A DNA stretch of 64,000 nucleotides from Coenobita brevimanus (Eukaryota > Arthropoda > Malacostraca > Decapoda > Coenobitidae), in the NCBI GenBank assembly GCA_032717465.1, contig CM064663.1:16505925-16569924 (forward strand), written 5' to 3'. The notes under the pieces are model-generated. The model had not been told where the DNA came from. It worked only from the letters and a program-made list of their open reading frames with translations, and did not search any database. Both the position numbers and the translations under genes were made by a program. Of this stretch, positions 20,974-32,640 are shown one piece after another (the first letter of the stretch is position 1; each line of letters starts with the position of its first letter).

Positions 20974-23900
20974 CAGTAATCCCTGTACTTTCCAGACGCC
21001 CACTTTCCGGACATCCCCACTTACCGGATATTTTCGTCCCGGGATCCAATATTCCCAAAATGGTCCAAAAACCACAAAAAATTCGAAAAAAATCCGACTT
21101 TTTCCCGCCAGTAATTTGAACTTGGCACGCGCAGCACGGAACAGCTTTGTTTTGGTGCATCATTCCTCCGACGTCCGCTAGAGTGCCCCTGCATCCTCCC
21201 CACTTACCGCCAGTCTCTCGTCGTGAGTGCACGCTCGTTGTCATGGCTGCCCATGTGCTCGCTTTTGTGGTGGTGCCTTACCTCCTGCAGGCTCTCCTTC
21301 CTCTTATTAGTGTGTGTGATGATGGCCCCACTGCCTGAGAAGAGGAAGAGAGTGGTTTTGACTCTGGAGAAGAAGAGGGAGATATTGGAGAAAGTGGATG
21401 CGGGACGGTCTTCGTCACGCATCCCTCGTGAGTTCAACCTGGCCCAATCTACTTTGTTTGATATCGAGAGATCCCGAGACAAACTCATGCAGTACACGGC
21501 TGACTTCTCTTCGAAAAGCAAACGCAACGTGGAGAGGAAGATGATGTTTACTCCCAAGTATGTTGAAGTCAACCGCTCCACGTTGATTTGGTACTGACGG
21601 CAACGTGCTGCTGGTGTGATGGTGCGTGGTATGGAGTTGAAGGCTGCTGCTGAGAAGTTCGCAAGGCTTCACAACGCCCTAGACTTCAAGGCATCCAAGG
21701 GTTGGCTCTTCGCGTTCAAGTTACGACATGGCCTTACCGACCGTAAGTCTCATGGCGAAGCTTTGGACGCTAACGAGGGTGGAGTAGAGGAGTTTCGGCA
21801 CAAAGTGAAGGGCTCGATCGACAGGGAGGGCCTCACTCTCGGTCAAGTCTACAACGCTGACGAAACTGGTTTATTCTATCGCTCTTTGTCCACGAACACT
21901 CTAGCTGAGGAGACGGAGAAGCATGTACCTGGCCGCAAGCTCTCCAAGCAAAGGGTATCTGCTTTGTGTGGTGCTAATATTAACGGCATGCACCGGCTTA
22001 AGCCCGTTATTGTTGGCCGTGCAAAGCAGCCTCGGTGTCTTCGTGGGGTGATGGATGTCCTTCCTGTCGTTTGGTACCATTCCTTGAAGGCATGGTTCAC
22101 AGGCCACATCTTCAAAGACTGGTTCCACCGCCATTTCATCAAGGAGGTCATACATTACCAGACGGAGAAACTGGGAATCCCATGCGACCAGGTAAAGGCC
22201 CTCCTTCTCCTCGACAATGCACCTGCCCACCCGTGCGACAAGGACTTGGTGGCTGAGAATGGCCGCATTAGGTGCATGTTTCTGCCACCTAATACTACTG
22301 CTCTCATCCAACCAATGGACCAAGGAGTGATTGTGGCAATGAAGCGGCTATACCGACGGAAGTTCCTGGACGAGGTGATGGTTGTTCTCGAGGACGAGGA
22401 TGAGCGCAGGAAGGGACAGGACACGGAAGCCCAGCGGACTTTGGAAAATCTTCGACAACATCAAGTCTGCCATTTACAACTGGGCCAGTGCATGGAAGGA
22501 AGTCCCTGTCAAGACTCTAGAAAATGGTTGGTCTCGTCTGCTTCTCGGAACGGATGTGGAGCACAATTTCCTAGGTTTCAACGTGGATGACTTCCATGCA
22601 CGTCTACGTGTACATGGGGACGATGTTGATGTGGACGAAGTGCGCGAGTGGTTGGATGATGACGAGGGTGATCCTGGGTATCAGACCCTGTCTGATATCG
22701 AAATCGCATCTTCAGTTGCAGGTGTCAGTACCCAGCTTGAAGATTCCAACGAGGACGGCGACGATGATGCGGACTCCTCTCAGCACGACACTACTCCAGC
22801 CATCCCCAAGCTGAGCGCACTCCGGGAACACCTAGAGTTCGTTCTGGACTACCTGGAACACCCGGACTGCGACAGGGAGATGGGGCCCTTGGGACTTGTG
22901 GAGGAAGTGCGTGCTTTCAGGCAGCGCATCATTAATCGTCAGAATCATCGTTCCTTGCGTCAATCAATGATTGACAGCTTTTTCAGGCCTGTGACCCGCG
23001 CTGTGCCCAGCCCTGACTCCACTCCGTTGCCTCCCCAAGACAGGCCCTCATGCTCCGAGCCACAGCCCAGCACATCAGCCACGGTGGAGACACCGCTCGA
23101 CGTGAGTTTGCGCCTATCTTCAGAGTCGTCTGCAGTGGGTACGCCATCACCACGACCCAGCGACGCACCCCTAGGTCACCTCCACGTGCTACTCGCAGAC
23201 TCTGACAGTGATTAAACAGCAAGAACTTCTCCACTAGACCACATGGGAATTTAGTGTTGTGCAGTAAAAGAAAAACAGTGCATATTGTTAAGAAATTAGA
23301 ATTCTAAGTGAAAAGAGACTGATTTAATAGACTTTCAATTAAGCTAAAATTAACTAGAGTGTGTTATGTTTAGAAAATGGATTTATGAGTGCAAAGACTG
23401 TAAGTTCAGAGTGCAAGACTTATTTCATAAAGTTACAAAGGAGCATAAGTAAGACAAGAGTGCGCAGTGTTAAGAGAATGGACTTCTGAGTGCAAATGAC
23501 TAAGTTCAGTGCAAGACTTCATGAACAGTGTACTGCAAGTGCTTCAGGAAATCCTTCTTACTGTAAGAGTCTGAGAGGAGGCGGTTATTCATCGAGATGG
23601 TGAGGGACTTGCTTTAAGTACCCAGAATGTTTCATATTGTACTTTACTGTATTTTCCATACTGTACTTACCTCTAACACCTCATTTCACTCTTTTATGTC
23701 CCTTATTGGTGTGAATAGGGTATTAGGTGCTATGCATGTGCAGTAGGGAGGTATTTCTCTGAGTTAGGGTCCATAAGTACCAGTCCAGGAGCCAGGGACT
23801 TGTTGTAAGTACTCAGAATGTTTAATATTGTATAAACTCACCTCTAAAACCTCATTTTGTAGTTCTTTTGCATTTATTTCTGTGTTTTATGTCCCTTATT

Positions 23901-24075
23901 GGTGTGATTTGGGTCTTAAATAGGTGCTATGCATGTCCAGAGGGAGTTGTATAGGTGTGTTTCTGAGTTAGGGTCCATAAGTACAAGTCCAGGAGGCTGG
24001 TGCCCACTATCTGGGCAAGACCACTTTCCGGACGTGCCTTTGGCTCTATTACGTTGGATAGTGGGGGGATTACTG
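20974..24075 (+). mobile_element. Tigger (pogo-type) DNA transposon, 3.1 kb
   Basis: Terminal repeats CAGTAATCCC at the left and GGGATTACTG at the right, with TA on both sides (20972-20973, 24076-24077). Inner parts ttccggac/gtccgg also pair. It carries a nearly complete transposase pseudogene. The 23216-24050 part is AT-rich 3' sequence with two diverged copies of a 120-bp unit (around 23600-23780 and 23800-23990). Confidence 0.9.
21322..23215 (+). pseudogene. Tigger/jerky-type transposase pseudogene
   Basis: Order: CENP-B-type N-terminal helix-turn-helix (KRVVLTLEKKREILEKV, from 21346), second DNA-binding domain (GWLFAFKLRHGL), DDE_1 core with three Asp in NADETGL, LLLDNAPAH and QPMDQGVI, then an acidic C-terminal tail ending DSDSD. 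A TGA at 21595-21597 interrupts the second DNA-binding region (WY-stop-RQRAAG). A one-base frameshift near 22430-22450 splits core and tail. The enzyme would cut the element out at TA sites; the catalytic triad is intact, so few changes separate this copy from a coding one. Length about 630 codons, within the family range. Confidence 0.9.
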
Positions 24076-24175
24076 TACAATGAAAACCCTGTTTCTACTA
24101 GTGCATGTTTCAAATGGTTCGATTTTTCCACCCTATTTCCGTCAGACTTTGGGAAGATACTTGTGTCTCTCATTG

Positions 24176-24657
24176 TACATTTGAAGCAGCAGAAAGACCT
24201 TACCAATTCAATTCATAATCCTCCAGCTTGTTTCTGTAATTTTCTGACAACTTTCGGTTCAGCAAATTACTTTTCTTGCTGAAAAATTTTATCCCTGTTA
24301 TTACTGTCACTTTCCCCTACAATCGTTTCCAGCGTAGTGGAAGAAACTCAACGTGCTCAAAGGTGGATATCATTTCCCAATTTCCCAACTGGAGGTTAGA
24401 TTAGGTTAAATTATTAGGCACAGATAAGCTCGTTTAGGCCTGGTTTAGTTAAACACTTAGGGAAGAACAGTCCCTTCCGCCATTATTTTAACAAAATAAA
24501 CAAGAGTTGTCACACCAGAACAGCTAAAAATGACGGGGAAACAGATTTAACAAGAAACGTTTACTGTATTTACCAACCCAGAAATAATCTGAAAAATAAA
24601 ACAGACTATCAGGAAGAACTGATACGGTAAGGCGCTTTTACTGCTTAAAATAAAGGC
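24176..24657. mobile_element. MITE with ~110-bp inverted repeats (family A)
   Basis: The left arm (gaagcagcagaaagacctta...) and right arm (...taaggcgcttttactgctta) pair over roughly 110 bp, including a CTGACTATTT-like core and GGTAAAT. The same family recurs at 39.6-41.3 kb and in part near 28.59-28.70 and 41.88-41.96 kb. The middle is rich in ttaggtta. Borders are approximate. No coding capacity. Confidence 0.7.
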
Positions 24658-24818
24658 AATGTTTAGCCCTCCGACTGTGGGTTCAGAAATTTGCGTGCTC
24701 CTGTGGTTGGCCTAGGGATCATTTTTTCAAAGTTCTAAAATCAATGTCTTTTTCATACATATGTGAAAAGACTCGTCTGGCACACCTGGCCTTTTTTATT
24801 ATTTTAATTTTCTCCCTA

Positions 24819-27800
24819 CCCCCTGGGGGTAGGGGTGTTTCAAGAATACTCCCCCAGTATCCCTGCTTGTCGTACGAGGCGACTAAAAGGGTTGGTGGTG
24901 GGTTAGTGCCCCACCCGGTAAAAAGAACTAACTAAAAAAGCGAATAAAGCGCCTCGGACCCGGACAGACCATACGTTGATGACTAAGGAACGGACAAAGG
25001 ACATTCTTAGGGTGGGAACATGGAATGTGAGAGGAGTGAATGATGAAGTGAAAGAGAAAGAGATTGTTCAGGTGCTTGAGGATGCAAAAGTGGATATATG
25101 TGGATTGACTGAAACTAAATGGAAAGGTGAAAGGATGAGAGAATGGGAATATGGTGTTGGTATATGTGCGGGAGTCAATGAGAATGAGAGGGCACAGAGA
25201 GGGAGTATGTCTGATGATAAGCAAGAAGTGGAAGGAGAATATAAGAGAGTATGGAACAGTGGGTGCAAGGATTGTATGGGTGAGGATGAAAGTAGGTATA
25301 CAGTACAAGCGTGGACGATTGTGTGTGTGTATGCTTCGACAGAGGACCGAGTGGCAAGAGTGAAAGATGAGTTTTGGGCGAGAGTAGAAGCATGTGTGGA
25401 TACATTTGAGAGGAGCGAGAGAGTGCTTTTGATTGGAGACATGAATGGCAAAGTTGGGAATGTACGAGTGGATGGAGTGGTTGGTCAGTGGAGTGTGCCA
25501 GCTGAAGTAGGTGGGAATGGTAGTACTTTGGTGGACATCTGTGCTTGTAAAGGGTTGGCAATAGCTAACACCTACTTTCGACATAAGATGATCCACCAGT
25601 ATACGTGGAGAGTAATGAGGAGGATGGATGGTGAACTTGTTGAACGAAAGGCAATGATAGACTACGTGTGTGTGGATGAGCGAATGAGAAGACAAGTGTT
25701 GGATGCAAGAATGTGGAGAGGGTGGGGGAATGGAGTCTTGGACCATCACTTAGTGATGGCCAAGGTAGAGATGCAAAGAAAGTGGTTGAGGAGACGAAGG
25801 GGAAGACAAGAGGAAGCAGCTCCTGTGAGAAGAGTGGAGAAACTGCAAGATAGTGAGAAAATGACAGAGTATAAGAGCATAGTGGAAGAAAGATTGGGAA
25901 GGTATGAGCTAGAGCAGATGGAAGGGGTGGAAGACGTATGTAAGATATTCACGGAAGAGATAGGCACAGCGCGTGAGGCGGTTTGTGGAGTTAGGAGGAG
26001 ATACAAGGGTGTGCAAGGGACAGCATGGTGGAATGATGAGGTGAAACGAGCTGTGGAACAAAAGAAGAAGGCATGTAGTGAATGGTTGGCGAGTAGAGGT
26101 AGGGGAGAAGATGAGAGAGAGAAGAGAGAGGTATATGTGAGCAAGAGAAGGCAGGTTAAGAGACTGGTGAAGAAGGGTAAGAAGAAAGTGGATGAAGAGT
26201 TTGGGAGGAATCTGAGTGTGAAATGGAGGGAGAGTAAGAAATTGTTTTGGAAGAGGTAAAGAAAGTAAGGCAGTGTGAAAGGGGAAATAGTAGGGGAGTG
26301 AAAGATAGGAATATTAGATTGTTGGTGGAGAAGAGAGAGAAATTGAGGAGATGGAAGGAGCACTTTGAGGATTTGTTGAATGTAGAGAGTGACAGCAGTG
26401 CGAGTATAAGTGGTTGGGGAATGGCTGGGAAAAGAAGAGATGAGAGGAGGGAGGAAGAGATCAGTAGGGCGGAAGTAGTGGAAGCGATGAAGAAGATTAA
26501 GCTGGGAAAGGCCCCAGGAATTGATGGAGTGTGTGGTGAAATGCTTAGGTATGGGGGTGAGATTGTTGTGGAGTGGATATGGAAGTTGTGTAGATTGGCT
26601 TGGGAAGAGGGAAGGGTTCCAGACGACTGGATCTCAGGTATAATTGTTCCTTTATACAAAGGAAAAGGGGAGAGAGAAGTATGTGGTAACCATAGGGGTA
26701 TTTGCCTTCTTAGTGTGACTGGTAAAATATATGGTAGAATACTCACTGATAGGGTTAGGCATATGACAGAGGAGCTAGTTGGAGAAGAACAAGGGGGATT
26801 TAGGAAGGGAAAAGGGTGTACAGATCAGATATTTGTTCTAAGATGTTTAGTGGAGAAGTATCTAGAGAAGGGAAGGAAAGTGTATGCTCCCTTCATGGAC
26901 TTGGAGAAAGCTTATGACAGAATAGATAGGGAAGGTATGTGGAAGGTATTAAGAATATATGGAGTGGAGGGGAAATTCTTTAGTGCTGTGAAGAGTATGT
27001 ACGAGGGAGCTAGGGCTACGGTGCGAGTGGATGGTGAGCTGAGTGAGTTCTTTGATCTCAATGTGGGACTGAAACAGGGTTGTGTGATGTCTCCATGGCT
27101 GTTTATTATATACATGGATGGGGTTGTAAAGGAGGTGCAAGGTAGGACAGTGGATGTGGGGGTGGCTCTAATGAATGAGGGTGAGATTTGGAAGTTTCCA
27201 GTGATGCTGTTTGCTGATGATACAGTATTGTTGAGTGAAGATGAATGGGAGTTGCAAGGTTTGGTGAATGAATTTGGGACAGTGTGTAGGAGGAGGAATC
27301 TGAAAGTTAATGTAAACAAAAGTAAAGTTATGGTGTTTGAGAGGAATGAAGTCACAGAGTGTGCAGTGAGGTTGGATGGTGAGGATATGGAGAATGTGAG
27401 TGCATTCAAGTACTTGAGTAGTGTGATGAGTAAGGATGGAACTTTGGGGGATGAAGTGCGTGAAAGGGTACAGCAGGGAAGGAAGGTTGTTGGTACACTG
27501 AAAGCAGTGATGAGAAATAGGGAGGTGAGTATGGAAGTTAAGAAGTCACTGCATGATAGTATTGTGATCCCTACCCTGACGTATGGAAGCGAGGCGTGGA
27601 CCTTGCAAGAGGGGAACAAGTCAAGAGTGAGAGCAGTGGAAATGAGTTACCTGAGAGGAGCATGTGGAGTGACGTGGAGGGACAGGTTGACGAATGAAGA
27701 TGTGAAGGAATGTTGTGGGGTAGATGTGGATGTGGTTGAGAAGATTAGGAGAAATACACTGAGGTGGTTTGGACATGTGGAGAGAATGGAGAATGAAAGA

Positions 27801-28014
27801 CTGACTAAGAGGGTGTATGTAGGTGAGGTGGAGGGAGGGAGAGGGAGGGGTAGACCGAGGATGAGGTGGAGGGATGGAGTTGAGAGGTATATGAGGGAGG
27901 GGGGTGAGTTGGGGGGAGGGTAGTCAAATGGTGGGTGGCAGAGCGACTTGGAGGCGTTTTGTCTGCGGCCACCCTTTGGGGGATTAAGGCGTTGGGCTAT
28001 AGATAGATAGATAG
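24819..28014 (+). mobile_element. Full-length RTE LINE with 13-bp target duplication
   Basis: Flanks aattttctcccta at 24806-24818 and 28015-28027 are identical. The 5' end is C/G-rich (CCCCCTGGGGGTAGG), the 5' region contains ggcgactaaaagggttgg, and the 3' end is the family end plus (GATA)n. Length 3,196 bp, typical of RTE elements. Confidence 0.95.
24976..27923 (+). pseudogene. RTE ORF2 (APE endonuclease-reverse transcriptase), one frameshift
   Basis: Frame 1 (24976-26259, 427 codons) has the endonuclease: GTWNVRG, LTETKW, IGDMNGKVG, DYVCVDER and LDHHLV. Frame 2 (26247-27923, 558 codons) has the RT: GKAPGIDGVCGEM, LYKGKGE, CGNHRGICLLS, GGFRKGKG, AFMDLEKAYDR, GCVMSPWLF, LFADDTVLLSED and the C-terminal RWFGHVERM box. 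One lost base near 26250 (ggaagaggta) makes the shift. The C-terminus ends early at REGG through a further small indel compared with other copies. The single protein would nick a target and prime RNA copying there. It resembles the vertebrate BovB-type proteins often mis-annotated as craniofacial development protein 2. Confidence 0.92.
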
Positions 28015-28077
28015 AATTTTCTCCCTAAACCCATCTTGTGATTTGCTATGATTCATGAAGAATTAATAAAATAAGGA

Positions 28078-28920
28078 TGCCTGTTACATTAACATGTAAA
28101 CATCAACGAACACATCTGGGATGAAGTGAACTGTGAATGCCTGAGTACTTGGGATGGTAGAGTAGGGTTCTGTAAACACACCAGTGACCCTCGTTCCCTT
28201 CCCATAATTGCTCGCAGTTTTTTATAGCTCACTCTAACTCAATGTTACTGACACCGGTACAGTAAGGTGTTGTTCAAAGCCAGCATCTATGAAAGCAATA
28301 ATGGAATACATTATTGTTTGTATCTGTCCTCTCTCTTTCACACACACACATAAGAACAAACAAAAGAATGAGCAGTAAATGTACACTAACTTTAAGAAGC
28401 AGAAATAACTGTGCTCCGTCGGTCCGAAATATGTTGGGAAGAGCGATACCAAACGAAGAATGTGAAACTGAATTCTAACCTACGAGAACATGTGGGAGGA
28501 AAGAGTAATTTTTTGTTCTGATTAGCAAACATTTTTGTTCCATATAGTCTCTTAAAATTGTAAAATCCATAATCTTTCGTGTAAGCATACAGCCTAAAGA
28601 CCTTACCAAGTCAATTCATATTCCTCTAGTTTGTCGTCTGTATTTTCCTGACTATTTTGAGGATGGTAAATTATGTTCTCTTGCTGAAAGAAACTTATTC
28701 AAAATTAGGGCGCATGGAACATAAGCATGTAAACATCAGCGAATACTTCTGAAGTGAAGAGAACGCCTGACTGCTTGGGATGGTAGAGTAGGGTCGTGTA
28801 AACACACCAGTGACCTTCGTTCCCTTCCCATAATTGTTTGCAGTTTTTTATAAGACACCCTAACTCAATGTCACTGACACCGAAACAGTAAAGTGTCGTT
28901 CAAGGCCGGCAGCTATGAAG
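28078..28920 (+). repeat. Direct duplication of ~220 bp, ~610 bp apart
   Basis: Sequence about 28085-28292 (gtaaacatcaacgaacac to agccagcatctatgaa) recurs at about 28709-28918 with scattered changes. Shared tracts include gggatggtagagtagggt and cgttcccttcccataatt. Between them lies a piece of MITE family A (28590-28700). A (CA)6 tract is at 28338-28350. Confidence 0.75.
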
Positions 28921-29113
28921 GGGTTAATGGAATACTGTATGAAGAATTCAAAATGTGCACCGTGCTCGCTTGCCCAGAGAAAACGAATTAACCCCTCTCT
29001 GGTAAACAAATTTTCGCGCACTTCTCAGTTGAGTCCACATCCCTCCCCTCCTCGCGGCTTCGCTGTACGTGAGGATATTTTCGCAGCTCTTCACCTTTTT
29101 GTATTGTGTCACC

Positions 29114-29308
29114 ATGCCTCCCAAGCGCCCTACATCATTTCCAGCATTGGGGGAGCCCGCTGCAAAGAAGCAGCAGCACCGTACTCTAACTCTGGAAAGG
29201 AAATTGGAAATTATAAGACCCCATGAGGAGGGGAAGGGAGTCTCGGAGATTGGGCGTGCTGTAGGCCTTGCAGCTTCCACTGCTGGGACTGTGACAAAGA
29301 AAAAGTAG
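29114..29308 (+). pseudogene. Tigger transposase N-terminus only (outer element)
   Basis: A 65-codon frame from atg at 29114 encodes a CENP-B-type N-terminal helix-turn-helix (TLTLERKLEIIRPHEEGKG, then SEIGRAVGLAAST). It stops at TAG 232 bp before the right end of the outer Tigger. The rest of the transposase is deleted. The sequence 29309-29540 is non-coding terminal region. Confidence 0.72.
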
Positions 29309-29542
29309 ATGTACAAGAAAGAATATGGCCACCTCTTTCTCTACAATTGTATACAGGTATTGCTTACTTCAAAATAGTGGGGGGGTAAGTTTAGGGGGGG
29401 GGTCCGAAGGGGTCCTGGGACGCATCCCCCATTTATGTGTACTGTATATTTCAGTGGGGAAAATCGTTCCAATATACAAAATTTTGAATTACAAAAGTTT
29501 CTTTTGGTCACTATCCCTTTCGTATATCGAAGACTCACTGTA

Positions 29543-29690
29543 TCCAACATCTGGAAGCATGGCATTATCATCAATATCCCCAAACCCAACAAAGACCCCA
29601 CGTTACCTTCCTCACATCGCCCCGTCACACTCCTTTGCACCCAATAGAAGTCACTGAACGACTGGTATTACAACTATAGTCGCGGCGCAC
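29543..29690 (+). pseudogene. 2A-LINE RT block (fingers)
   Basis: Continues in frame from 19241. It encodes IWKHGIIINIPKPNKD and SSHRPVTLL, the K-P-x-K/R-P-V region of LINE reverse transcriptases, ending at a MITE. Confidence 0.75.
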
Positions 29691-29913
29691 GACTCTGAGG
29701 TTGTCATTCTCGTACACTGGCAACCTACCATTCAAATGTGCATCTGACTTTTTATCATATTATACATGAATCATATTATGAAGCACGAATGTTATATACA
29801 AATATTATTATACACAAACATATTATACACGAATCACATGCGTCTCATACACGAAATCAAACACATTGTTGACGGGTAGGTTGCCAGGGTACGATAATAA
29901 CAACCTCAGAGTC
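29691..29913. mobile_element. 223-bp MITE with ~38-bp inverted repeats
   Basis: The ends GACTCTGAGGTTGT... and their inverse (...ACAACCTCAGAGTC) pair over about 38 bp, including GGCAACCTACC. It sits between two RT pieces of the 2A LINE. The target duplication is not clear. Interior is AT-rich with attatacac motifs. Confidence 0.8.
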
Positions 29914-30547
29914 ATTCACCACTACTACAGTTTCACCTCACACCCCCCTAGCCCCATCACAACACAGTTTTAGGCCACTACACTCCATAAACACTCTTCT
30001 TACATACCTTACACAGAGAGTTTTTGATGGCATGAATTCACCCAGCCCACCACACAGAACACTCCAAGTCACACTAGACATCAGCAAAGCTTTTGATGCC
30101 ATCCCCCGCCACAACCTCACAAACAAAATATTCAACACAAACATGCACACTAACACAAAAAGATAGCTGACAAGCTATTTAGCAGGCAGATGTGCACACG
30201 TAACATTTGCCGGTCAATCTTCGAACATCAGACACTTCACAAATGGCATCCTCCAAGGATCTGTTTTGTCCCCTAGTCTCTTTAACCTATACATGCACGA
30301 CATACCCACGCCCCACACATCACAAATACACACAGCTTCCTATGTGCACAACATAACACTTACACGTACACACCAAAATGCAAACACAGCTGCACACATC
30401 CTCCAACCTTACCTCAACACACTACACAAATGGTTCACCAAAAACAGGCTCAAAATAGCCCCAGCCAATTCTACAGTGACCCTTCTCACAAAATGGACAG
30501 CAGAACATTGTCACACTCTACACTTCACCATAAACAACACTCCCCAA

Positions 30548-30594
<47 letters not shown>

Positions 30595-31540
30595 CCTTGG
30601 TGTAACATACATCAATGTCATTTAACCAACACATCACAAATATTAAAGATAAGTTAACACCAAGACTTAACGCACAGAGGTCACCTGCCCATACAACATT
30701 TGGACACAACAAAGAAACCACCACCACAGTAAACAAACACCATATACATTCAGGGATGAATTATGCAAGCCCTGCTTAGGCTTCTAACCTCACTAAAACA
30801 CACTACAACAAGGCACTAAAAATAATCACGGGCTGCACAGCTACTATACCCACAGACTACCTACACCAAGAAATTAAAGTCCCCAAAGTCAAGGATCATC
30901 TAGACATGAAAGGTACCCAAATTCTCACTGCAGCCTCCACAAACCCACACCATCCACTACACTACATGGCAGCACATCCACACACACCAAGGAACATCAA
31001 AACAACAACCAACACACGATATCATACACAAATACTGCCATCTCTCCCCCCCTTGCCCGCCTCAGACCAGCTTCCAGAAGCACATCCATACTCAAATCAC
31101 TCTCCACTCCATTCAGTCACTCAAAGACAACACACAGCTCCATGCATGGCCTCCTGATATCCACCCTTCTGAATCCTATCTCCCTCGTGAGAACAGGGTC
31201 CACCTGGCCAAGCTGAGATGCGGGCATCATCCAACCCTCTTGAGTTATCAGAAGAGGCTGGATGACTCCGTCACTGATGCCTGTCCAGAATGTAACAGCT
31301 TCCCATACTATGAAGCACATTATGGAAGACTGCATTGCACACAATCACCTATGCCAACAACACAACATACACTCCTTGAGAGCTCTGTGGGAAATTCCGG
31401 TCTCAGCCGTGGCCTTCCTTAGGGACTCGGGACTGTCCAGCCAGACTGCCTAGGGAACAACTACTACTACAACTACCCCACTGAACCTATATCAACCTCA
31501 CTGTACAATAAATCACTATGCGACAGGTTTTCACTTGACA
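29914..31540 (+). pseudogene. 2A-LINE RT core and C-terminus
   Basis: Frames read [28 protein letters not shown] (RT palm Asp), GILQGSVLSPSLFNLYM, then SYVHNITL where the catalytic YADD should be, so polymerase activity is lost. A CA microsatellite (30547-30590) sits inside the coding part. After 31150 the frames hold a Cys/His cluster (DACPECN and, after a frameshift, MKHIMEDC), like the C-terminal finger of Jockey/I-group LINEs. Reading ends near 31450, with a polyadenylation-like aataaa at 31507. Confidence 0.78.
30547..30590. repeat. (CA)n microsatellite inside RT coding sequence
   Basis: About 21 CA units between QPHT and KILGVTY codons. Confidence 0.95.
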
Positions 31541-31982
31541 CAACCCTACTGTATTGCATGACCAAACTGTATTTGTGGCATTTAGTCGAATAACGACAAA
31601 CGTGCCAATCATCTAAAATTAAGCTTTAGGTCGCAACAAACCCGTCTGCCATTTTTCTATCCAGTGGAAACGTTTTCACAGCATGTTCGTTTTTGCAACA
31701 GGGTCGAAAGTCCTATACAACAAAGTGGATTCTCGTCCCAACATGCTGCAGGTTGGTACTCGTGGCCTGTGCCTCTCCCAAGGAAAGGTGTAGTGGAAGA
31801 AAGATAAACATGTCAGCAAGCACTCTTCCAGGCCGCCAATGAACGGTGGGTCTCATGATGACGTCACACTCACAGCCAATCAGCGGCCGTGTTTTGTGGG
31901 CATGTTGGCTCGTGGGTGTGGCCAGATCCTGCCCTTCCCAGTTCTGTTTACACTGTAAGCCACACACACGTGCTTTTGGTTT
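31541..31982. other. Unassigned stretch
   Basis: No gene or element recognised. Confidence 0.4.
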
Positions 31983-32087
31983 ATTACATTATTTTCACCT
32001 CAGATTTAGTGATTTACATTGCAACATGAGTGACTAACATAGTGATAACAAGCAGGAAGTCCCTGTGCATATGCAGAAATGAAAACA

Positions 32088-32640
32088 TGAAGTGAAAACG
32101 TAATCCATCTTTTTGGAAACATGCAGTTGGCAAGCAAAAACAAAATGCTGGGGATGCAAACGTGAGTTATAGCATAAAAAAGGAAAAGCCAGCTAGGAAA
32201 ACTGGTCCTTCTTGGAAGTGTGGCTCAGCTGCTTCAACAACTTGGGCAATGAATGAAGTAAATGATCTATTTACAGCTTTTTAGGCAATGAGTGATTATA
32301 CCAGACAGACCAGTTACTTTGCCAGTCATGTGAAAAGTGTTGCTATGAAGCAGCCTCATGTCAAGGGCCATAAAACAGGCAAGTCATGTACGATTAGTTA
32401 TTGTGTTGAGTACCAGTATGCTAATGTGACTTATGATGTTTGTAAATCATCATTCCTCAGTGTTCATGGTTTAGGTGAGCGTAGAGTTTGCTCTGTACTC
32501 GACAAAGTGACTGTAGCTGGATCAGTGGAAACTGACAAGCGAGGCACTGGCCCTAATCTGAAACTAGTTAGTGATGAACGGAAGGCAGCAGACCGACAAT
32601 ACACTAGACTGCTGTTATCCTCACCCCCCCACAGCACTTA
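32088..32640 (+). pseudogene. Transposon-like protein fragment of unknown family
   Basis: One frame, broken by a single TAG at 32282-32284, reads from RNPSFWKHAV through KCGSAASTTW to VCKSSFLSVHGLGERRV and GSVETDKRGTG, stopping at 32639. The pattern RNP-W-K, a VCK-F-HG motif and D-RG is one I associate with N-terminal parts of widespread arthropod transposon proteins; I cannot name the superfamily with confidence. The catalytic part is missing. The C-terminal residues look like read-through. Confidence 0.4.

Larger units (their letters stand above)
19242..29540 (+). mobile_element. Outer Tigger/pogo element, expanded by later insertions
   Basis: The left end CAGTGAGCCTTCGAAATATG matches the inverse of the right end (...TATATCGAAGACTCACTG), and TA flanks both sides (19240-19241, 29541-29542). 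Its own sequence seems to be 19242-19458 and stretches of 28028-29540; the rest is nested. A short transposase N-terminus remains at 29114-29308. Its excision would restore the RT frame of the 2A LINE. Confidence 0.85.
8213..31540 (+). mobile_element. Ancient LINE with 2A-like motif, split into five blocks by nested insertions
   Basis: Five collinear same-strand blocks make one LINE of about 4.1 kb: 8213-9862 (N-terminus, endonuclease), 14629-14841 (linker), 18784-19241 (RT start), 29543-29690 (RT) and 29914 to about 31540 (RT core, C-terminal zinc-finger-like region, 3' UTR). Each gap has an insertion with its own target duplication: acacc/acaca, acactcaga, TA, and an undefined one for the MITE. 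At two junctions the flanking frames join without a break. The endonuclease is APE-type; the clade is uncertain (Ingi/Vingi- or Jockey-like). All blocks carry stops and frameshifts. Confidence 0.82.
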
